Shown here: one piece after another, positions 27,828-38,406 of the stretch
How the letters are laid out: each line of letters opens with the position of its first letter
Numbering within the stretch: position 1 is the first letter of the stretch
Source of the DNA: Cypionkella psychrotolerans
Lineage (GTDB): Bacteria > Pseudomonadota > Alphaproteobacteria > Rhodobacterales > Rhodobacteraceae
DNA length: 64,000 nucleotides
Assembly (NCBI RefSeq): GCF_001294535.1
Contig: NZ_LGIC01000061.1
Coordinates: 248,001 to 312,000, forward strand
Reading direction: 5' to 3'
Notes under the pieces: model-generated
Told to the model about the DNA's origin: nothing
Databases searched by the model: none
Seen by the model: the letters and a program-made list of their open reading frames with translations, nothing else
Program-made: the position numbers and the translations under genes

Positions 27828-28733
27828 CTAAAACTCCGCGTCGCGCGGGATCACCGACAGCACCCGGCACAGCAAATCAAGCTGATCGAGCGAGCGGTAG
27901 CTGATCGTCAGCTTGCCGCCCTCGCCGCCCGGAAGATGGTCGATTTGCACCGACATATGCAGATTGGCCGAAAGATCGGATTCCAACGCGCGCGTATCCG
28001 CATCTTTCTCACTGCGCTGCCGTAGGGAGCGCCTCTTGGCGGGGTCGATGGCAGACTTTCGCACCAGTTCCTCAGTATCGCGCACCGAAAGACCGCGTCC
28101 AACCACTTGCAGCGCCAGCTCCGTTGCATTGCCAGTGGTGATCAGCGCCCGGGCATGTCCGGCAGACAAAGTGCCGGATTTGACCATTTGTTGTACGTCT
28201 TCCGGCAGTGCCAGCAAGCGCAGCAAATTGGCGATATGACTGCGGCTGCGCGACAAGGCTTCGGCAATCTTTTCTTGGGTATGGCCGAACCTATCCATCA
28301 ACTGGCGATAGGCCAGCGCTTCTTCGATAGAGTTTAGCTCGGCGCGCTGGATGTTTTCAATAATCGCGATCTCAAGCACTTCCGAATCACTGAACTCGCG
28401 GACAATCACCGGCAGTTCATGAAGTTGCGCAATCTGCGCCGCCCGCCAACGCCGTTCGCCTGCGACGATTTCGTAAAGATCCTGACCGGGCTTTTTGCGC
28501 ACGATGAGGGGCTGAATGACACCCTTCTGACGCAGAGAATCCGCGAGATCCTTCAACGCTTCCGGCTGGAAATCGCGCCGCGGCTGATCGGGGTTCGGCA
28601 CAATCTTTTCGACAGGCAGCATCAATTCGGAGCGCCGGGTCTCGGATGCAGCTGACGGTGCCTCAAGATTCACATCTGCCATCAGCGCCGAAAGTCCGCG
28701 GCCAAGGCCGCGTCGATCAAACTTCTTTTCCAT
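27828..28733 (-). CDS. parB: Chromosome partitioning protein ParB
   Basis: 301 aa. The N-terminal RRGLGRGLSALM is typical. The CTPase/N-domain has PNPDQPRRDF and the hallmark GERRWRAAQIA. A helix-turn-helix region (MDRFGHTQEKIAEALSRSRSHIANLLRLL) and SGHARAL-type SAGHARALI follow, with a dimerisation tail. ParB loads on parS and spreads as a clamp to organise the origin. Its start overlaps the parA stop by a single base. Five parS sites are in this window. Confidence 0.97.
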   Translation of the reverse strand: MEKKFDRRGLGRGLSALMADVNLEAPSAASETRRSELMLPVEKIVPNPDQPRRDFQPEALKDLADSLRQKGVIQPLIVRKKPGQDLYEIVAGERRWRAAQIAQLHELPVIVREFSDSEVLEIAIIENIQRAELNSIEEALAYRQLMDRFGHTQEKIAEALSRSRSHIANLLRLLALPEDVQQMVKSGTLSAGHARALITTGNATELALQVVGRGLSVRDTEELVRKSAIDPAKRRSLRQRSEKDADTRALESDLSANLHMSVQIDHLPGGEGGKLTISYRSLDQLDLLCRVLSVIPRDAEF

Positions 28734-29560
28734 CAGACGGTCTCCTCTTTGAAACGATTGCGCACCGGATGCCGCAGCAAAATCTCGGTCGACAGAGCTC
28801 GGTAGGCTTCTGAGCCTTTCGACGCGCTGTCATAGCTTAGAACAGGCTGCGCATAAGACGGCGCTTCGCTGAGCCGCACATTGCGCGGAATCATGGTTTT
28901 GAACACCAAATCCCCCAAGGTCGTACGCGCATCATGTTCGACCTGCTGCGAAAGTCGGTTGCGGCCATCCACCATCGTCAGCACCACGCCTTCAATGCGA
29001 AGCCCCGGATTGGCGCTGCGCCGCACTTCGCGAATGGTCAACATCAGTTGCGACAAGCCCTCCAGCGCGAAAAACTCGGCCTGTAGCGGCACCAGCACGG
29101 CATGACTTGCCACCATCGCATTGATCGTCAGCAAACTCAGCGACGGCGGGCAGTCAATCAAAATAAAGTCAAGATCCAGCATTTCAACCCGCGGTTCGCG
29201 CAGTGAATCATGCAGCAAAAAGCTGCGCTTCTCATTAGAGACCAGTTGAATATCGGCGGAAGACAGATCAGCGCTGGAGGGGCAAAGCAACAAGCCCGCG
29301 AAGTCGGTGCCAACCACCGTCTCAACCAGCGGGGTCTCCTCCAACAGCAAATCATAGGTGGTCTTTTTGCGATCTGTCGGTGCGAAGCCCAGGCCGGTCG
29401 AGGCATTGCCCTGTGGATCCAGATCCACCAACAGCACCCGCGCGCCCTGCTCGACCAAAGCAGCCGCAAGGTTGATCGCGGTGGTTGTCTTGCCCACCCC
29501 GCCTTTTTGGTTGGCAATCGACAGAATATGCGGCCCATCCGCGCCAATAAGGTCATGCAC
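28733..29560 (-). CDS. parA: Chromosome partitioning ATPase ParA
   Basis: 275 aa. Deviant Walker A KGGVGKTT at residues 19-26, LVDLDPQGNASTGLG, and DCPPSLSLLTINAMV. The start is a GTG at 29560 with GAGGGG about 9 bp upstream, overlapping the end of rsmG by 8 bp; no ATG fits the conserved N-terminus as well. ParA patterns on the nucleoid and moves ParB-parS complexes to the cell poles. Confidence 0.97.
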   Translation of the reverse strand: MHDLIGADGPHILSIANQKGGVGKTTTAINLAAALVEQGARVLLVDLDPQGNASTGLGFAPTDRKKTTYDLLLEETPLVETVVGTDFAGLLLCPSSADLSSADIQLVSNEKRSFLLHDSLREPRVEMLDLDFILIDCPPSLSLLTINAMVASHAVLVPLQAEFFALEGLSQLMLTIREVRRSANPGLRIEGVVLTMVDGRNRLSQQVEHDARTTLGDLVFKTMIPRNVRLSEAPSYAQPVLSYDSASKGSEAYRALSTEILLRHPVRNRFKEETV

Positions 29561-30179
29561 GCTGAATGCCCCTCACTGCCAGAACAAGCGATTCAGGGTC
29601 GGTATGGCTTTGCATCGCATCACAGTTGAACCGCCACAGCTTCTGCGCATCCTCGATTTCGCGCGCCGCAGCGGCGCCCTTCGGAAAAATCGCCACGCCT
29701 TGCGGCTTCAAATGCCGATATGCGTAGCCACACAGAGTAGATAATGGCGCCAATGCCCGCGCAGTAAGGACATCAACATTCTGTGGCTCAAGATCTTCAA
29801 TACGCTGGGTTTTAACACTGACAGCGATATCCAAGAGACGTGAGGCTTCGGACAGAAACACCGATTTCCGACGATCTGCTTCCACCAGAATCATCCGCGT
29901 CTCAGGCTGCAATTCCTTCGCAAGAATGGCCAGCACGATGCCCGGAAACCCGCCGCCGCTGCCCAAATCGCACCAGAGGCCGACTTCAGCGGGTACTTGT
30001 CGAATAAGCTGTGCAGAATCAATGACATGCCTGTCCCAAATTTCAGAAATTCCCGATTTGGAGATGAGATTTATGGCTGGATTCCATTTTTCGACCAACG
30101 CGCAATAGGCAAAAAGCCTCTCCAGTGTTTCACGTGAAACATTCAACCAAGCAGGGACCTCAACCTCGTCACGGTTCAT
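29553..30179 (-). CDS. rsmG: 16S rRNA (guanine-527-N7) methyltransferase RsmG
   Basis: 208 aa. SAM-binding motif [16 protein letters not shown] and [13 protein letters not shown] are present, and N-terminal [12 protein letters not shown] is the family start region. Codons 13-18 (NVSRET) are encoded by a parS site. It overlaps mnmG by 4 bp and parA by 8 bp within the rho-mnmE-mnmG-rsmG-parA-parB block. Confidence 0.96.
   Translation of the reverse strand: MNRDEVEVPAWLNVSRETLERLFAYCALVEKWNPAINLISKSGISEIWDRHVIDSAQLIRQVPAEVGLWCDLGSGGGFPGIVLAILAKELQPETRMILVEADRRKSVFLSEASRLLDIAVSVKTQRIEDLEPQNVDVLTARALAPLSTLCGYAYRHLKPQGVAIFPKGAAAAREIEDAQKLWRFNCDAMQSHTDPESLVLAVRGIQRA
30126..30141. promoter_or_regulatory. 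parS site 2
   Basis: Perfect TGTTTCACGTGAAACA inside the 5' part of rsmG, read there as V-S-R-E-T. Confidence 0.93.
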
Positions 30180-32056
30180 TGCGAGGCGACCTCTCGACGG
30201 GCCTTACGGATATGCGCCAAGATCAGCGTCAGCGCAGCCGGCGTCATTCCCTCAATCCGCGCCGCTTGCGCCAAATTGGCCGGTCGCACATGCGACAGCT
30301 TTGCGCCCAACTCTGTCGAGAGCCCCGGCAGGCCGGTAAACACAAAGCCGCCTGGAATTTCCGCGGATTCTTCGCGCTTCAAAGCCGCAATCTCATACCT
30401 TTGTCGCTCAACATACTGAGCATAAAGCGCATCCGTCGCCGTCTGTTGCTGAATCTCCGGGGTAAACTCGGCAAACTCGGGCACCAATACGGCAATTTGC
30501 GCGACCGTCACATCCGACAGTGCCATCAGCGCCTGCGCAGTGCGTCGTGTGCCGTCCTGACTAAGCGAAATCCCAACCCTGTTCAGTTCGGTCGGTGAGA
30601 ACGCTCTTTGTTGCAACACATCCGCCGCCGCCGCGAGACTGTCACGCTTGCGTAAAAATGCCGCTTTGCGATCATCCCGAACACAGCCTAAAGCAAGCCC
30701 TATCGGTGTCAGCCGCTGGTCCGCATTGTCCGCCCGCAACGTCAAACGATACTCTGCCCGCGAGGTAAACATACGGTAAGGCTCCGTCACGCCCCGCGTG
30801 GTCAAATCATCAACCATAACCCCGATATAGCTTTCAGCCCGGCCGAAATGCACCGGATCTTTTGCTTGCGCCAAAGCCGCCGCGTTCAAGCCAGCCAACA
30901 AGCCCTGCGCCGCCGCCTCCTCATATCCAGTGGTCCCATTGATTTGACCGGCCAGAAACAACCCCGGCAGTGCTTTCAGCTGCAGCGACAAGTCAAGCGC
31001 ACGGGGATCAAAGTAATCATATTCAATGGCATAGCCCGGCTGGATGATCCGCACATTCTCAAGCCCAAGGATAGAGCGGACATAGGCCTCTTGCACCTCT
31101 TGTGGCAAAGAGGTCGAAATTCCGTTCGGGTAGACAGTGCTATCGTCCAGTCCCTCAGGTTCCAAAAACACCTGATGTGAGGTTTTGTCGGCGAATCGCA
31201 CGATCTTATCCTCGATAGACGGACAATAGCGCGGCCCAATCCCTTCGATATGGCCGCCATACATCGCGGATCGACTGAGATTCTGACGCACAATCGTATG
31301 GGTTTTCTCATTGGTATGGGTGATGCCACAGGCAATCTGCCGCACCTGCGGCAGTTTGTTCAGGAAAGAAAACACCACCGGGTCTTCGTCGCCGGGCTGG
31401 ATTTCCAACACATCCCAGTTGATCGTGCCGCCATCCAGACGCGGCGGCGTGCCGGTTTTCAAGCGCCCGCGCGCCAGCCCCAACGCTGCCAATTGTTCGG
31501 CCAACAACACAGAGGGCCGATCACCGACCCGGCCACCAGGCCGCCGCTGATCGCCAACATGAATCACCCCATTCAGGAATGTACCAACGGTCAACACCAC
31601 GGCATCAGCCGATAAATCAACCAAATCCGCCAAGGTAACTCCGGTCACTCTGCCATTTTGCTGTTTCAGCGCAATGACTTCACCTTCCAGGATCGTCAGA
31701 TTTTCCTCAGCGCTCAACAAATCCAGAACAGCGGCCCGATACAGCTTTCTGTCGGCCTGCGCCCGTGGACCCTGCACCGCCGGACCTTTTCGTCGGTTCA
31801 GCATCCGATATTGAATCGCCGCACGATCAGCCGCCAGAGCCATAATACCATCCATCGCGTCGATCTCACGCACCAGATGGCCCTTGCCCAAGCCTCCGAT
31901 AGCCGGATTGCACGACATCACCCCAATGCCATCACGGCGCAACGAAATCAGCGCCGTCCGAGCGCCCATCCGTGCCGAAGCCGCCGCAGCTTCCGCGCCG
32001 GCATGGCCGCCGCCAATGACAATCACCTCAAAATGTTTCACGTGAAACAACCTCAT
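30176..32056 (-). CDS. mnmG: tRNA uridine-34 carboxymethylaminomethyl enzyme MnmG (GidA)
   Basis: 626 aa. FAD-binding [10 protein letters not shown] near residue 16, [30 protein letters not shown], and [19 protein letters not shown]. With MnmE it installs cmnm5 at U34 of certain tRNAs using FAD. Codons 3-8 (LFHVKH) come from a parS site. The start overlaps the mnmE stop by 4 bp. Confidence 0.98.
   Translation of the reverse strand: MRLFHVKHFEVIVIGGGHAGAEAAAASARMGARTALISLRRDGIGVMSCNPAIGGLGKGHLVREIDAMDGIMALAADRAAIQYRMLNRRKGPAVQGPRAQADRKLYRAAVLDLLSAEENLTILEGEVIALKQQNGRVTGVTLADLVDLSADAVVLTVGTFLNGVIHVGDQRRPGGRVGDRPSVLLAEQLAALGLARGRLKTGTPPRLDGGTINWDVLEIQPGDEDPVVFSFLNKLPQVRQIACGITHTNEKTHTIVRQNLSRSAMYGGHIEGIGPRYCPSIEDKIVRFADKTSHQVFLEPEGLDDSTVYPNGISTSLPQEVQEAYVRSILGLENVRIIQPGYAIEYDYFDPRALDLSLQLKALPGLFLAGQINGTTGYEEAAAQGLLAGLNAAALAQAKDPVHFGRAESYIGVMVDDLTTRGVTEPYRMFTSRAEYRLTLRADNADQRLTPIGLALGCVRDDRKAAFLRKRDSLAAAADVLQQRAFSPTELNRVGISLSQDGTRRTAQALMALSDVTVAQIAVLVPEFAEFTPEIQQQTATDALYAQYVERQRYEIAALKREESAEIPGGFVFTGLPGLSTELGAKLSHVRPANLAQAARIEGMTPAALTLILAHIRKARREVASQ
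32034..32049. promoter_or_regulatory. parS site 3
   Basis: Perfect TGTTTCACGTGAAACA at codons 3-8 of mnmG, read as F-H-V-K-H. Confidence 0.93.
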
Positions 32057-33348
32057 TTCCCGATGCAGAAGCTGGAGAATATCTCATCGAGCAGATTCTC
32101 AACATCGATTCTTCCCACCATGATTTCCAAAGCCCGCATCGACGCGCGCAAATCCGCCGCAACCAGCTCTGGCAAACTCTGTGCTTGCCCCATTCTGCCC
32201 CGTGCCGATTCCAACCCAGACACCGCAACCTGCATCGCGATACGCTGCCGCTCGCGGATCAGCAACCCCGCCGATGCCGCACGCCCCGACAACCGTGCCG
32301 CTATCTCAGCTATAAGCCAGTCAATGCCGGCCCCCGTCTTGCCGGAAACCGCCCCTGAAGACGCCAATGCCGCGCCATTGCGAACATCCGCTTTCCCCAA
32401 CACCACAAGATCATCGACCTCCGGCAACAACATCAGCACCTCATCAGGGTCGGCTTGCAAGAAAATCCGCAAATCAGCCTGACGTGCGCGCTCCAACGCC
32501 CGCTCCACGCCAATCCGCTCAACCACATCCACCGAATCACGCAGACCCGCAGTATCCAGCAATGTCACCGACAGCCCGGCAATATCCATCCGAACCTCAA
32601 TCACATCCCGGGTTGTGCCAGCAACTTCCGAGGTAATCGCCGCCTCCCGCCCCGCCAACGCATTAAGCAACGTCGACTTACCGGCATTGGGCGCCCCGAC
32701 AATCGCCACTTCAAAGCCGTGCCTGATCCGCTCCGCAGCTCGCGCGCCATCCAACTCGCGGCGCAACTGGACCAACAGACCATCAATCAGCGTCTGAACC
32801 TCGGGGGTCACATCCAGCGGCACATCCTCATCAGCAAAATCAATCGTCGCCTCGATCAAAGCCGCCGCCCGTACAAGATCCAGCCGCCAAGTCTCCACCC
32901 GTCGCCCCAAAGCCCCGGACAACACCCGCAACGCCTGCTTGCGCTGCGCTTCGGTCTCCGCATCAATCAGATCGGCAAGCCCCTCAACCTGCGTCAGATC
33001 AAGCCGGCCATTCTCCAGTGCCCGGCGAGTAAACTCCCCCGCCTCAGCCATCCGCAAGCCCGTTATCGCCGCCAGCGCCTGCAACACCCGCGCCACCACA
33101 GCGGTACTGCCATGCAACTGCAACTCGGCGCTGGCTTCACCCGTAAAACTCGCCCCCGCCGCAAACAGCAGTACCAAGGCTTCGTCCAATACCTCGCCCT
33201 GCCAGATCAACCGCCGCAATCCTGCTTGCCGAACAGAAGGCAAATCACACAGCCCAGCCACCGCGTCATGCGCCAAGGGCCCGGAGATCCGGATCACCGC
33301 AACGCCCCCCTTACCCCGCGCAGAGGCGAGGGCGAAAATTGTGTCCAT
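32053..33348 (-). CDS. mnmE: tRNA modification GTPase MnmE
   Basis: 431 aa from ATG 33348 (MDTIFALAS, the usual N-terminus). The G domain has Walker [30 protein letters not shown], and a GKAD-type specificity element (LGKADV). The protein ends in CIGK, the zinc/potassium-dependent C-terminal CxGK motif of the family. Partner of MnmG. It lies 27 bp after rho in the same direction. Confidence 0.97.
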   Translation of the reverse strand: MDTIFALASARGKGGVAVIRISGPLAHDAVAGLCDLPSVRQAGLRRLIWQGEVLDEALVLLFAAGASFTGEASAELQLHGSTAVVARVLQALAAITGLRMAEAGEFTRRALENGRLDLTQVEGLADLIDAETEAQRKQALRVLSGALGRRVETWRLDLVRAAALIEATIDFADEDVPLDVTPEVQTLIDGLLVQLRRELDGARAAERIRHGFEVAIVGAPNAGKSTLLNALAGREAAITSEVAGTTRDVIEVRMDIAGLSVTLLDTAGLRDSVDVVERIGVERALERARQADLRIFLQADPDEVLMLLPEVDDLVVLGKADVRNGAALASSGAVSGKTGAGIDWLIAEIAARLSGRAASAGLLIRERQRIAMQVAVSGLESARGRMGQAQSLPELVAADLRASMRALEIMVGRIDVENLLDEIFSSFCIGK

Positions 33349-33375
33349 AGCCAAGCCTTTGATTAGAGACGCAAT

Positions 33376-34647
<1,272 letters not shown>

Positions 34648-34787
34648 GTGGAATTCACCTTAGGCGCGCGGCCCCAAGCTTGGGCCAGCAGCAGCAATGT
34701 CAATGGAAAGCGGAAGGACCGAATGGCCGCGCTGCGGACCACCTAAGACCAGCCTGCGCCCAAGTCAAGGATTTCAGATTGGGGATT

Positions 34788-35237
34788 TCAGAACTTCACG
34801 ATCACCGAGATCACGATAATCATCATAAGCAGCGTCGGCACCTCATTCATCATGCGGTACTGTCGGCCGGTGACGCTGTTACGCCCCGCGACAAAATCCT
34901 TCCGCCGCCGCCCCAGCCAGTGGTGAAATAGCGTCATGGCAATCACGCAAAACGCCTTAGTCCAAGGCCAAGCTGCGGTCCAATCCACAATCCCAGGCGT
35001 GAACACCAGTGCCAAACCAAACGCCCATGTCGCCACAGATGCCGGATTGATGATCGCCTTCAGCAACCGTCGCTCCATCAGCTGAAACATCACGTCTGTG
35101 GCAGATCCGGGTTCTACCTGCTCCACATGATATACAAACAGCCTTGGCAGGTAGAACAGGCCCGCCATCCAAGCGATCACCGAAATCACATGCAATGCCT
35201 TGATCCAAGGATAATACGTCGCCAGAAAGTCGCCCAC
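34788..35237 (-). CDS. hemJ: Protoporphyrinogen oxidase HemJ
   Basis: 149 aa with four predicted membrane helices. It starts with the conserved YYPWIKALHVISVIAWMAGLFYLPRLFVYH, which in short form is WIKALHVISVIAWM plus LPRLFVYH, including the histidines thought to bind haem. Later RLLKAIINPAS and YRMMNEVPTLLM match the family. It oxidises protoporphyrinogen IX in bacteria lacking HemG/HemY. It is the last gene before the proposed origin; in other Alphaproteobacteria hemE often occupies this position. Confidence 0.92.
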   Translation of the reverse strand: MGDFLATYYPWIKALHVISVIAWMAGLFYLPRLFVYHVEQVEPGSATDVMFQLMERRLLKAIINPASVATWAFGLALVFTPGIVDWTAAWPWTKAFCVIAMTLFHHWLGRRRKDFVAGRNSVTGRQYRMMNEVPTLLMMIIVISVIVKF

Positions 35238-35306
35238 AGGTTCACCTCACTTCTTAGCTTCTTCTTAAAGAATAGATTCTAGAAAGAAAGATGTTGTTGT
35301 AGGGGC

Positions 35307-35315
35307 CGTGGATAA
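35307..35315 (-). other. DnaA box (one mismatch)
   Basis: Reads TTATCCACG on the minus strand against consensus TTATCCACA. Confidence 0.5.
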
Positions 35316-35378
35316 CGGAATTTCTCGGGTTCTCCCGCCTTATATCCCCAAGGTCCGGGCTGTGCGTAACTATAGAAC

Positions 35379-35431
35379 GATTTTCGTGATTCACATTTAT
35401 ACGTTGTAAATCAATATTATACACGAAAATC
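35379..35431. repeat. Inverted repeat around an AT-rich core in the proposed origin
   Basis: Perfect 10-bp arms GATTTTCGTG (35379-35388) and CACGAAAATC (35422-35431) enclose 33 bp that are about four-fifths A/T. It could be the unwinding element or a protein-binding dyad. Confidence 0.6.
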
Positions 35432-35615
35432 ACGCGGCACATCTTGCTCCACAGCCTCTGGATATATCTCTCGCGCACAGTCCAGTCTTTACGCCATCCC
35501 CATGTGGGCAAACCCGCCGAGCCTCGCCTCTGCGCTTGACAAAACCCTCCCCATCCCGCCTTTTCGACGCTAAATCGGGTTTACCCCCAAATCCACCTGC
35601 CGGAACAAACCCAGC

Positions 35616-35624
35616 TTATCCACA
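35616..35624 (+). other. DnaA box (perfect)
   Basis: Exact TTATCCACA, 15 bp before the maf start codon. Confidence 0.7.
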
Positions 35625-35638
35625 AGGCCGCCCCCATC

Positions 35639-36235
35639 ATGCGCCCGCTGCTTTTAGCCTCTGCATCGCCGATCCGCTTGCAGCTTTTGCGCAACGCCGG
35701 GCTTGAGGTTACAGCGCAGCCTGCCCGCATCGACGAAGACGCCATCCGCCAAGCGCTTCAGGTCGATGCCGCCCCGCCCCGCGAGATTGCCGATGCGCTT
35801 GCCGAAATGAAAGCCCGCAAACTGGCCGAGAAAAACCCCGACGCGCTTGTGCTGGGCTGCGATCAGATACTCGCTTTCAAGGGTCGGGTTTTTGGCAAGC
35901 CCGAAACCCAGAATGAGGCCCACGCTCAACTGACCGAATTCCGCGGTCAAACCCACCAGTTGATCTCGGCCTTGGTGCTTTATGACGGTGGCAAGCCGAT
36001 TTGGCGGCATATGTCAGAGGCGAAACTGACGATGCGGCTCCTCTCCGAGGGCTATCTTGACGATTACATCAGCCGCAACTGGCACTCCTTGCGCGAATCC
36101 GTTGGTGGCTACAAACTCGAAGAAGAAGGCATACGGCTGTTTTCCACTATCGAGGGCGATTACTTCACCATTCTCGGCCTGCCCCTTCTTCCCTTGATCG
36201 GCTATTTAGGCACCAGAGGCTTCATCGCAGCATGA
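35639..36235 (+). CDS. maf: Maf-family nucleotide pyrophosphatase
   Basis: 198 aa. N-terminal [14 protein letters not shown], the central [12 protein letters not shown] and the [22 protein letters not shown] tail are Maf hallmarks. Family enzymes hydrolyse dTTP/UTP or m7GTP; which subtype applies is not clear. First of four genes (maf-aroE-coaE-dnaQ) with 4-8 bp overlaps. Confidence 0.94.
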   Translation: MRPLLLASASPIRLQLLRNAGLEVTAQPARIDEDAIRQALQVDAAPPREIADALAEMKARKLAEKNPDALVLGCDQILAFKGRVFGKPETQNEAHAQLTEFRGQTHQLISALVLYDGGKPIWRHMSEAKLTMRLLSEGYLDDYISRNWHSLRESVGGYKLEEEGIRLFSTIEGDYFTILGLPLLPLIGYLGTRGFIAA

Positions 36236-37071
36236 CAGATTTGCCCCGAATCCCACTTGCCGGCGTCATCGGCCACCCGATTGCGCACAGCCGTTCGCCT
36301 GCGCTGCACGGCTTCTGGCTGAAGCGGTATGGCATTAAAGGCCACTATATCCCGATGGATGTGGCACCGCAGGATCTTCGGCAAGCGCTTGAAATCCTAC
36401 CGAAACTTGGCTTCGTGGGTGTTAATGTGACCATCCCCCATAAGGAAGCGATCCTGAAAATCGCCGATGTTGTGACGGACCGTGCCGCGCTTATCGGCGC
36501 CGCCAACACGCTGATTTTTCGCAAAGATGGCCGGATTCACGCCGATAACACCGATGGCGCTGGTTTTATCGCTAACCTACGGCAAAACGCGCCGCATTGG
36601 AATCCCACTGCTGGTCCCGCCGCTGTCTTTGGTGCCGGGGGCGCCGCCCGTGCAATAGTCGCCGCCTTGATCGAGGTCGGGGCGCCAGAGATTCGCATCG
36701 CCAACCGCACCCAGCCTCGGGCTCAGGCCCTCCGCGCAGATTTTGGCGCAAAGCTGCAGATTTACGATTGGGTGCAGGCCGCAAATATGCTGGAGGGTGC
36801 CGCCACCGTCATCAATACGACCTCGCTCGGCATGTCTGGCAAATCGGATTTCCGGGTGCCGCTGGATGGACTCGAACGCGACGCGCTTGTCACTGACTTA
36901 GTGTATAACCCATTGAAAACACACTTCCTTATCGAAGCTGAAGCCAGAGGCTGCACCGTGGTCGATGGCCTCGGCATGTTGCTTCACCAAGCCGCCCCCG
37001 GCTTTGAACGCTGGTTCGACCAACGGCCAGAAGTGGACGAAGCCACCCGCCAAGCCGTGCTATCGGCATGA
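36232..37071 (+). CDS. aroE: Shikimate dehydrogenase
   Basis: 279 aa. Substrate-binding [16 protein letters not shown] and [12 protein letters not shown], with the catalytic Lys in PHKE; NADP-binding [10 protein letters not shown] followed by IANRTQPRA. It reduces 3-dehydroshikimate to shikimate in aromatic amino-acid synthesis. It overlaps both neighbours by 4 bp. Confidence 0.97.
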   Translation: MTDLPRIPLAGVIGHPIAHSRSPALHGFWLKRYGIKGHYIPMDVAPQDLRQALEILPKLGFVGVNVTIPHKEAILKIADVVTDRAALIGAANTLIFRKDGRIHADNTDGAGFIANLRQNAPHWNPTAGPAAVFGAGGAARAIVAALIEVGAPEIRIANRTQPRAQALRADFGAKLQIYDWVQAANMLEGAATVINTTSLGMSGKSDFRVPLDGLERDALVTDLVYNPLKTHFLIEAEARGCTVVDGLGMLLHQAAPGFERWFDQRPEVDEATRQAVLSA

Positions 37072-37655
37072 CCTTTCGCCTCGGCCTCACCGGCTCCATC
37101 GGCATGGGCAAATCCACCACCGCTGCCATGTTCGCCGCCGCGGGGCTGCCGATCTGGGACGCTGACAGCGCCGTTCACCAACTCTACGCCCGCGACGGTC
37201 TTGCGGTCAGCCCAATCAGCGAAATCTGCCCCGAAGCCACCATGGATGGGAATGTTTCACGTGAAACATTGAAACGCGCGATTGCAGCCGATCCTGGCCT
37301 GCTCGCCAAACTCGAAGCCATCACCCACCCGCTCGTCGCCGCCGACCGCGCCGCTTTCCTCGCGCAGACCACCGCCGACATTGCCGTCCTCGACACCCCG
37401 CTGCTGTTCGAGACATCCAGCCAACCCGAATTCCACGCCACTCTCCTCGTCACCGCCCCCGCCGATCTGCAACGGCAACGCGTTTTGCAACGCCCCGGCA
37501 TGACCGAACAGCACTTCCAAACCCTGCTCAGCCGCCAAATGCCCGACGCCCAAAAACGCTCCCTCGCCACCCATATCGTTGAAACGCTGGACCTTTCCGC
37601 CACTGAAGCCTATGTCAAATCCCTGATCGCCCATATCCGAGCCCGCCATGCGTGA
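37068..37655 (+). CDS. coaE: Dephospho-CoA kinase
   Basis: 195 aa. P-loop GLTGSIGMGKSTTA at residue 6, DADSAVHQLY, and DTPLLFE. It performs the last step of CoA synthesis. Residues 62-67 (NVSRET) are encoded by a parS site in a region that varies among homologues. It overlaps dnaQ by 8 bp. Confidence 0.96.
   Translation: MTFRLGLTGSIGMGKSTTAAMFAAAGLPIWDADSAVHQLYARDGLAVSPISEICPEATMDGNVSRETLKRAIAADPGLLAKLEAITHPLVAADRAAFLAQTTADIAVLDTPLLFETSSQPEFHATLLVTAPADLQRQRVLQRPGMTEQHFQTLLSRQMPDAQKRSLATHIVETLDLSATEAYVKSLIAHIRARHA
37253..37268. promoter_or_regulatory. parS site 4
   Basis: Perfect TGTTTCACGTGAAACA inside coaE, read V-S-R-E-T. It is the only site found on the right of the proposed origin within 10 kb. 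Confidence 0.93.
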
Positions 37656-38343
37656 GATCGTCCTCGACACCGAAACCACTGGCTTTGAACCCTCCGAAGG
37701 CGATCGAATCGTCGAAATCGGCGCGGTCGAACTGTTCAACCACCTACCCACAGGCAAAACCTACCACCAATATATCAACCCCGAACGCCTGATGCCGAAA
37801 GCCGCTTTTGACGTCCACGGCCTCGGCGATGAGTTCCTGCGCGACAAACCCGTCTTCAAAGCCATCGCCCAAGCCTTCCTCGAGTTCATTGGCGAGGCCC
37901 AACTGATCATCCACAATGCTAGTTTTGACATGAAATTCCTCAACGCCGAATTAACATCCGTCAAACTGCCGACTCTGCCGATGACCCGCGCCACCGACAC
38001 GCTGATGATGGCCCGCCGCAAGTTTCCCGGTTCCCCCGCCACCCTAGACGCGCTCTGCCGCCGCTTTGGCGTCGATAATTCTGCCCGCGAAAAGCACGGC
38101 GCTCTGCTCGATTCCGAAATCCTGGCCGAGGTCTATCTCGAACTTGTCGGCGGTAGGCAACCGGATTTTGGGCTCAATCCTGCGACGCAAACCGCCTCTG
38201 GCCCCGCGAAAACCCTCTCAGATTGGCGTCCACGCCCGCGCCCAAACCCGCTACCGCCCCGTCTGACCGAGGCAGAATCCGCCGCACACACCGCCTTCGT
38301 CGAAAAAATGGGCGTGGTGGCCATCTGGAAAAAGCGGCTCTAA
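37648..38343 (+). CDS. dnaQ: DNA polymerase III epsilon subunit (proofreading exonuclease)
   Basis: 231 aa. DEDDh exonuclease motifs: EIVLDTETTGF (motif I), LIIHNASFDMKFLN (II), and EKHGALLDSEILAEVY (III, with the catalytic His). The C-terminal proline/arginine-rich tail would bind the alpha subunit. Last gene of the maf operon. Confidence 0.96.
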   Translation: MREIVLDTETTGFEPSEGDRIVEIGAVELFNHLPTGKTYHQYINPERLMPKAAFDVHGLGDEFLRDKPVFKAIAQAFLEFIGEAQLIIHNASFDMKFLNAELTSVKLPTLPMTRATDTLMMARRKFPGSPATLDALCRRFGVDNSAREKHGALLDSEILAEVYLELVGGRQPDFGLNPATQTASGPAKTLSDWRPRPRPNPLPPRLTEAESAAHTAFVEKMGVVAIWKKRL

Positions 38344-38406
38344 TATCGCTTAAAACCTCAAATTAGCGTAAATTAACCTATACCGCCCATCCCCAAAAAG
38401 GCCCCC

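Larger units (their letters stand above)
35238..35638. other. Candidate chromosome replication origin (oriC)
   Basis: This is the longest gene-free stretch in the window (401 bp). Genes diverge from it on both sides: hemJ-rho-mnmEG-rsmG-parAB leftward, maf-aroE-coaE-dnaQ rightward. It holds a perfect DnaA box (35616-35624), a one-mismatch box (35307-35315), several two-mismatch boxes (such as TTGCCCACA and TTACGCACA, both on the minus strand), an AT-rich block near 35380-35430 flanked by an inverted repeat, two GANTC sites, and a near CtrA site TTAG-N7-TTAA at 35254-35268. parS sites cluster around it. The combination fits an alphaproteobacterial origin; it is not proof. Confidence 0.65.

Noticed and set aside
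30125-30598. Plus-strand frame beginning with FHVKHS at parS site 2
   Set aside because: Its start only reflects the palindromic parS sequence; the rest is opposite rsmG and mnmG.
35536-35541. TTGACA as a maf operon promoter -35 element
   Set aside because: No acceptable -10 hexamer at 16-18 bp spacing.
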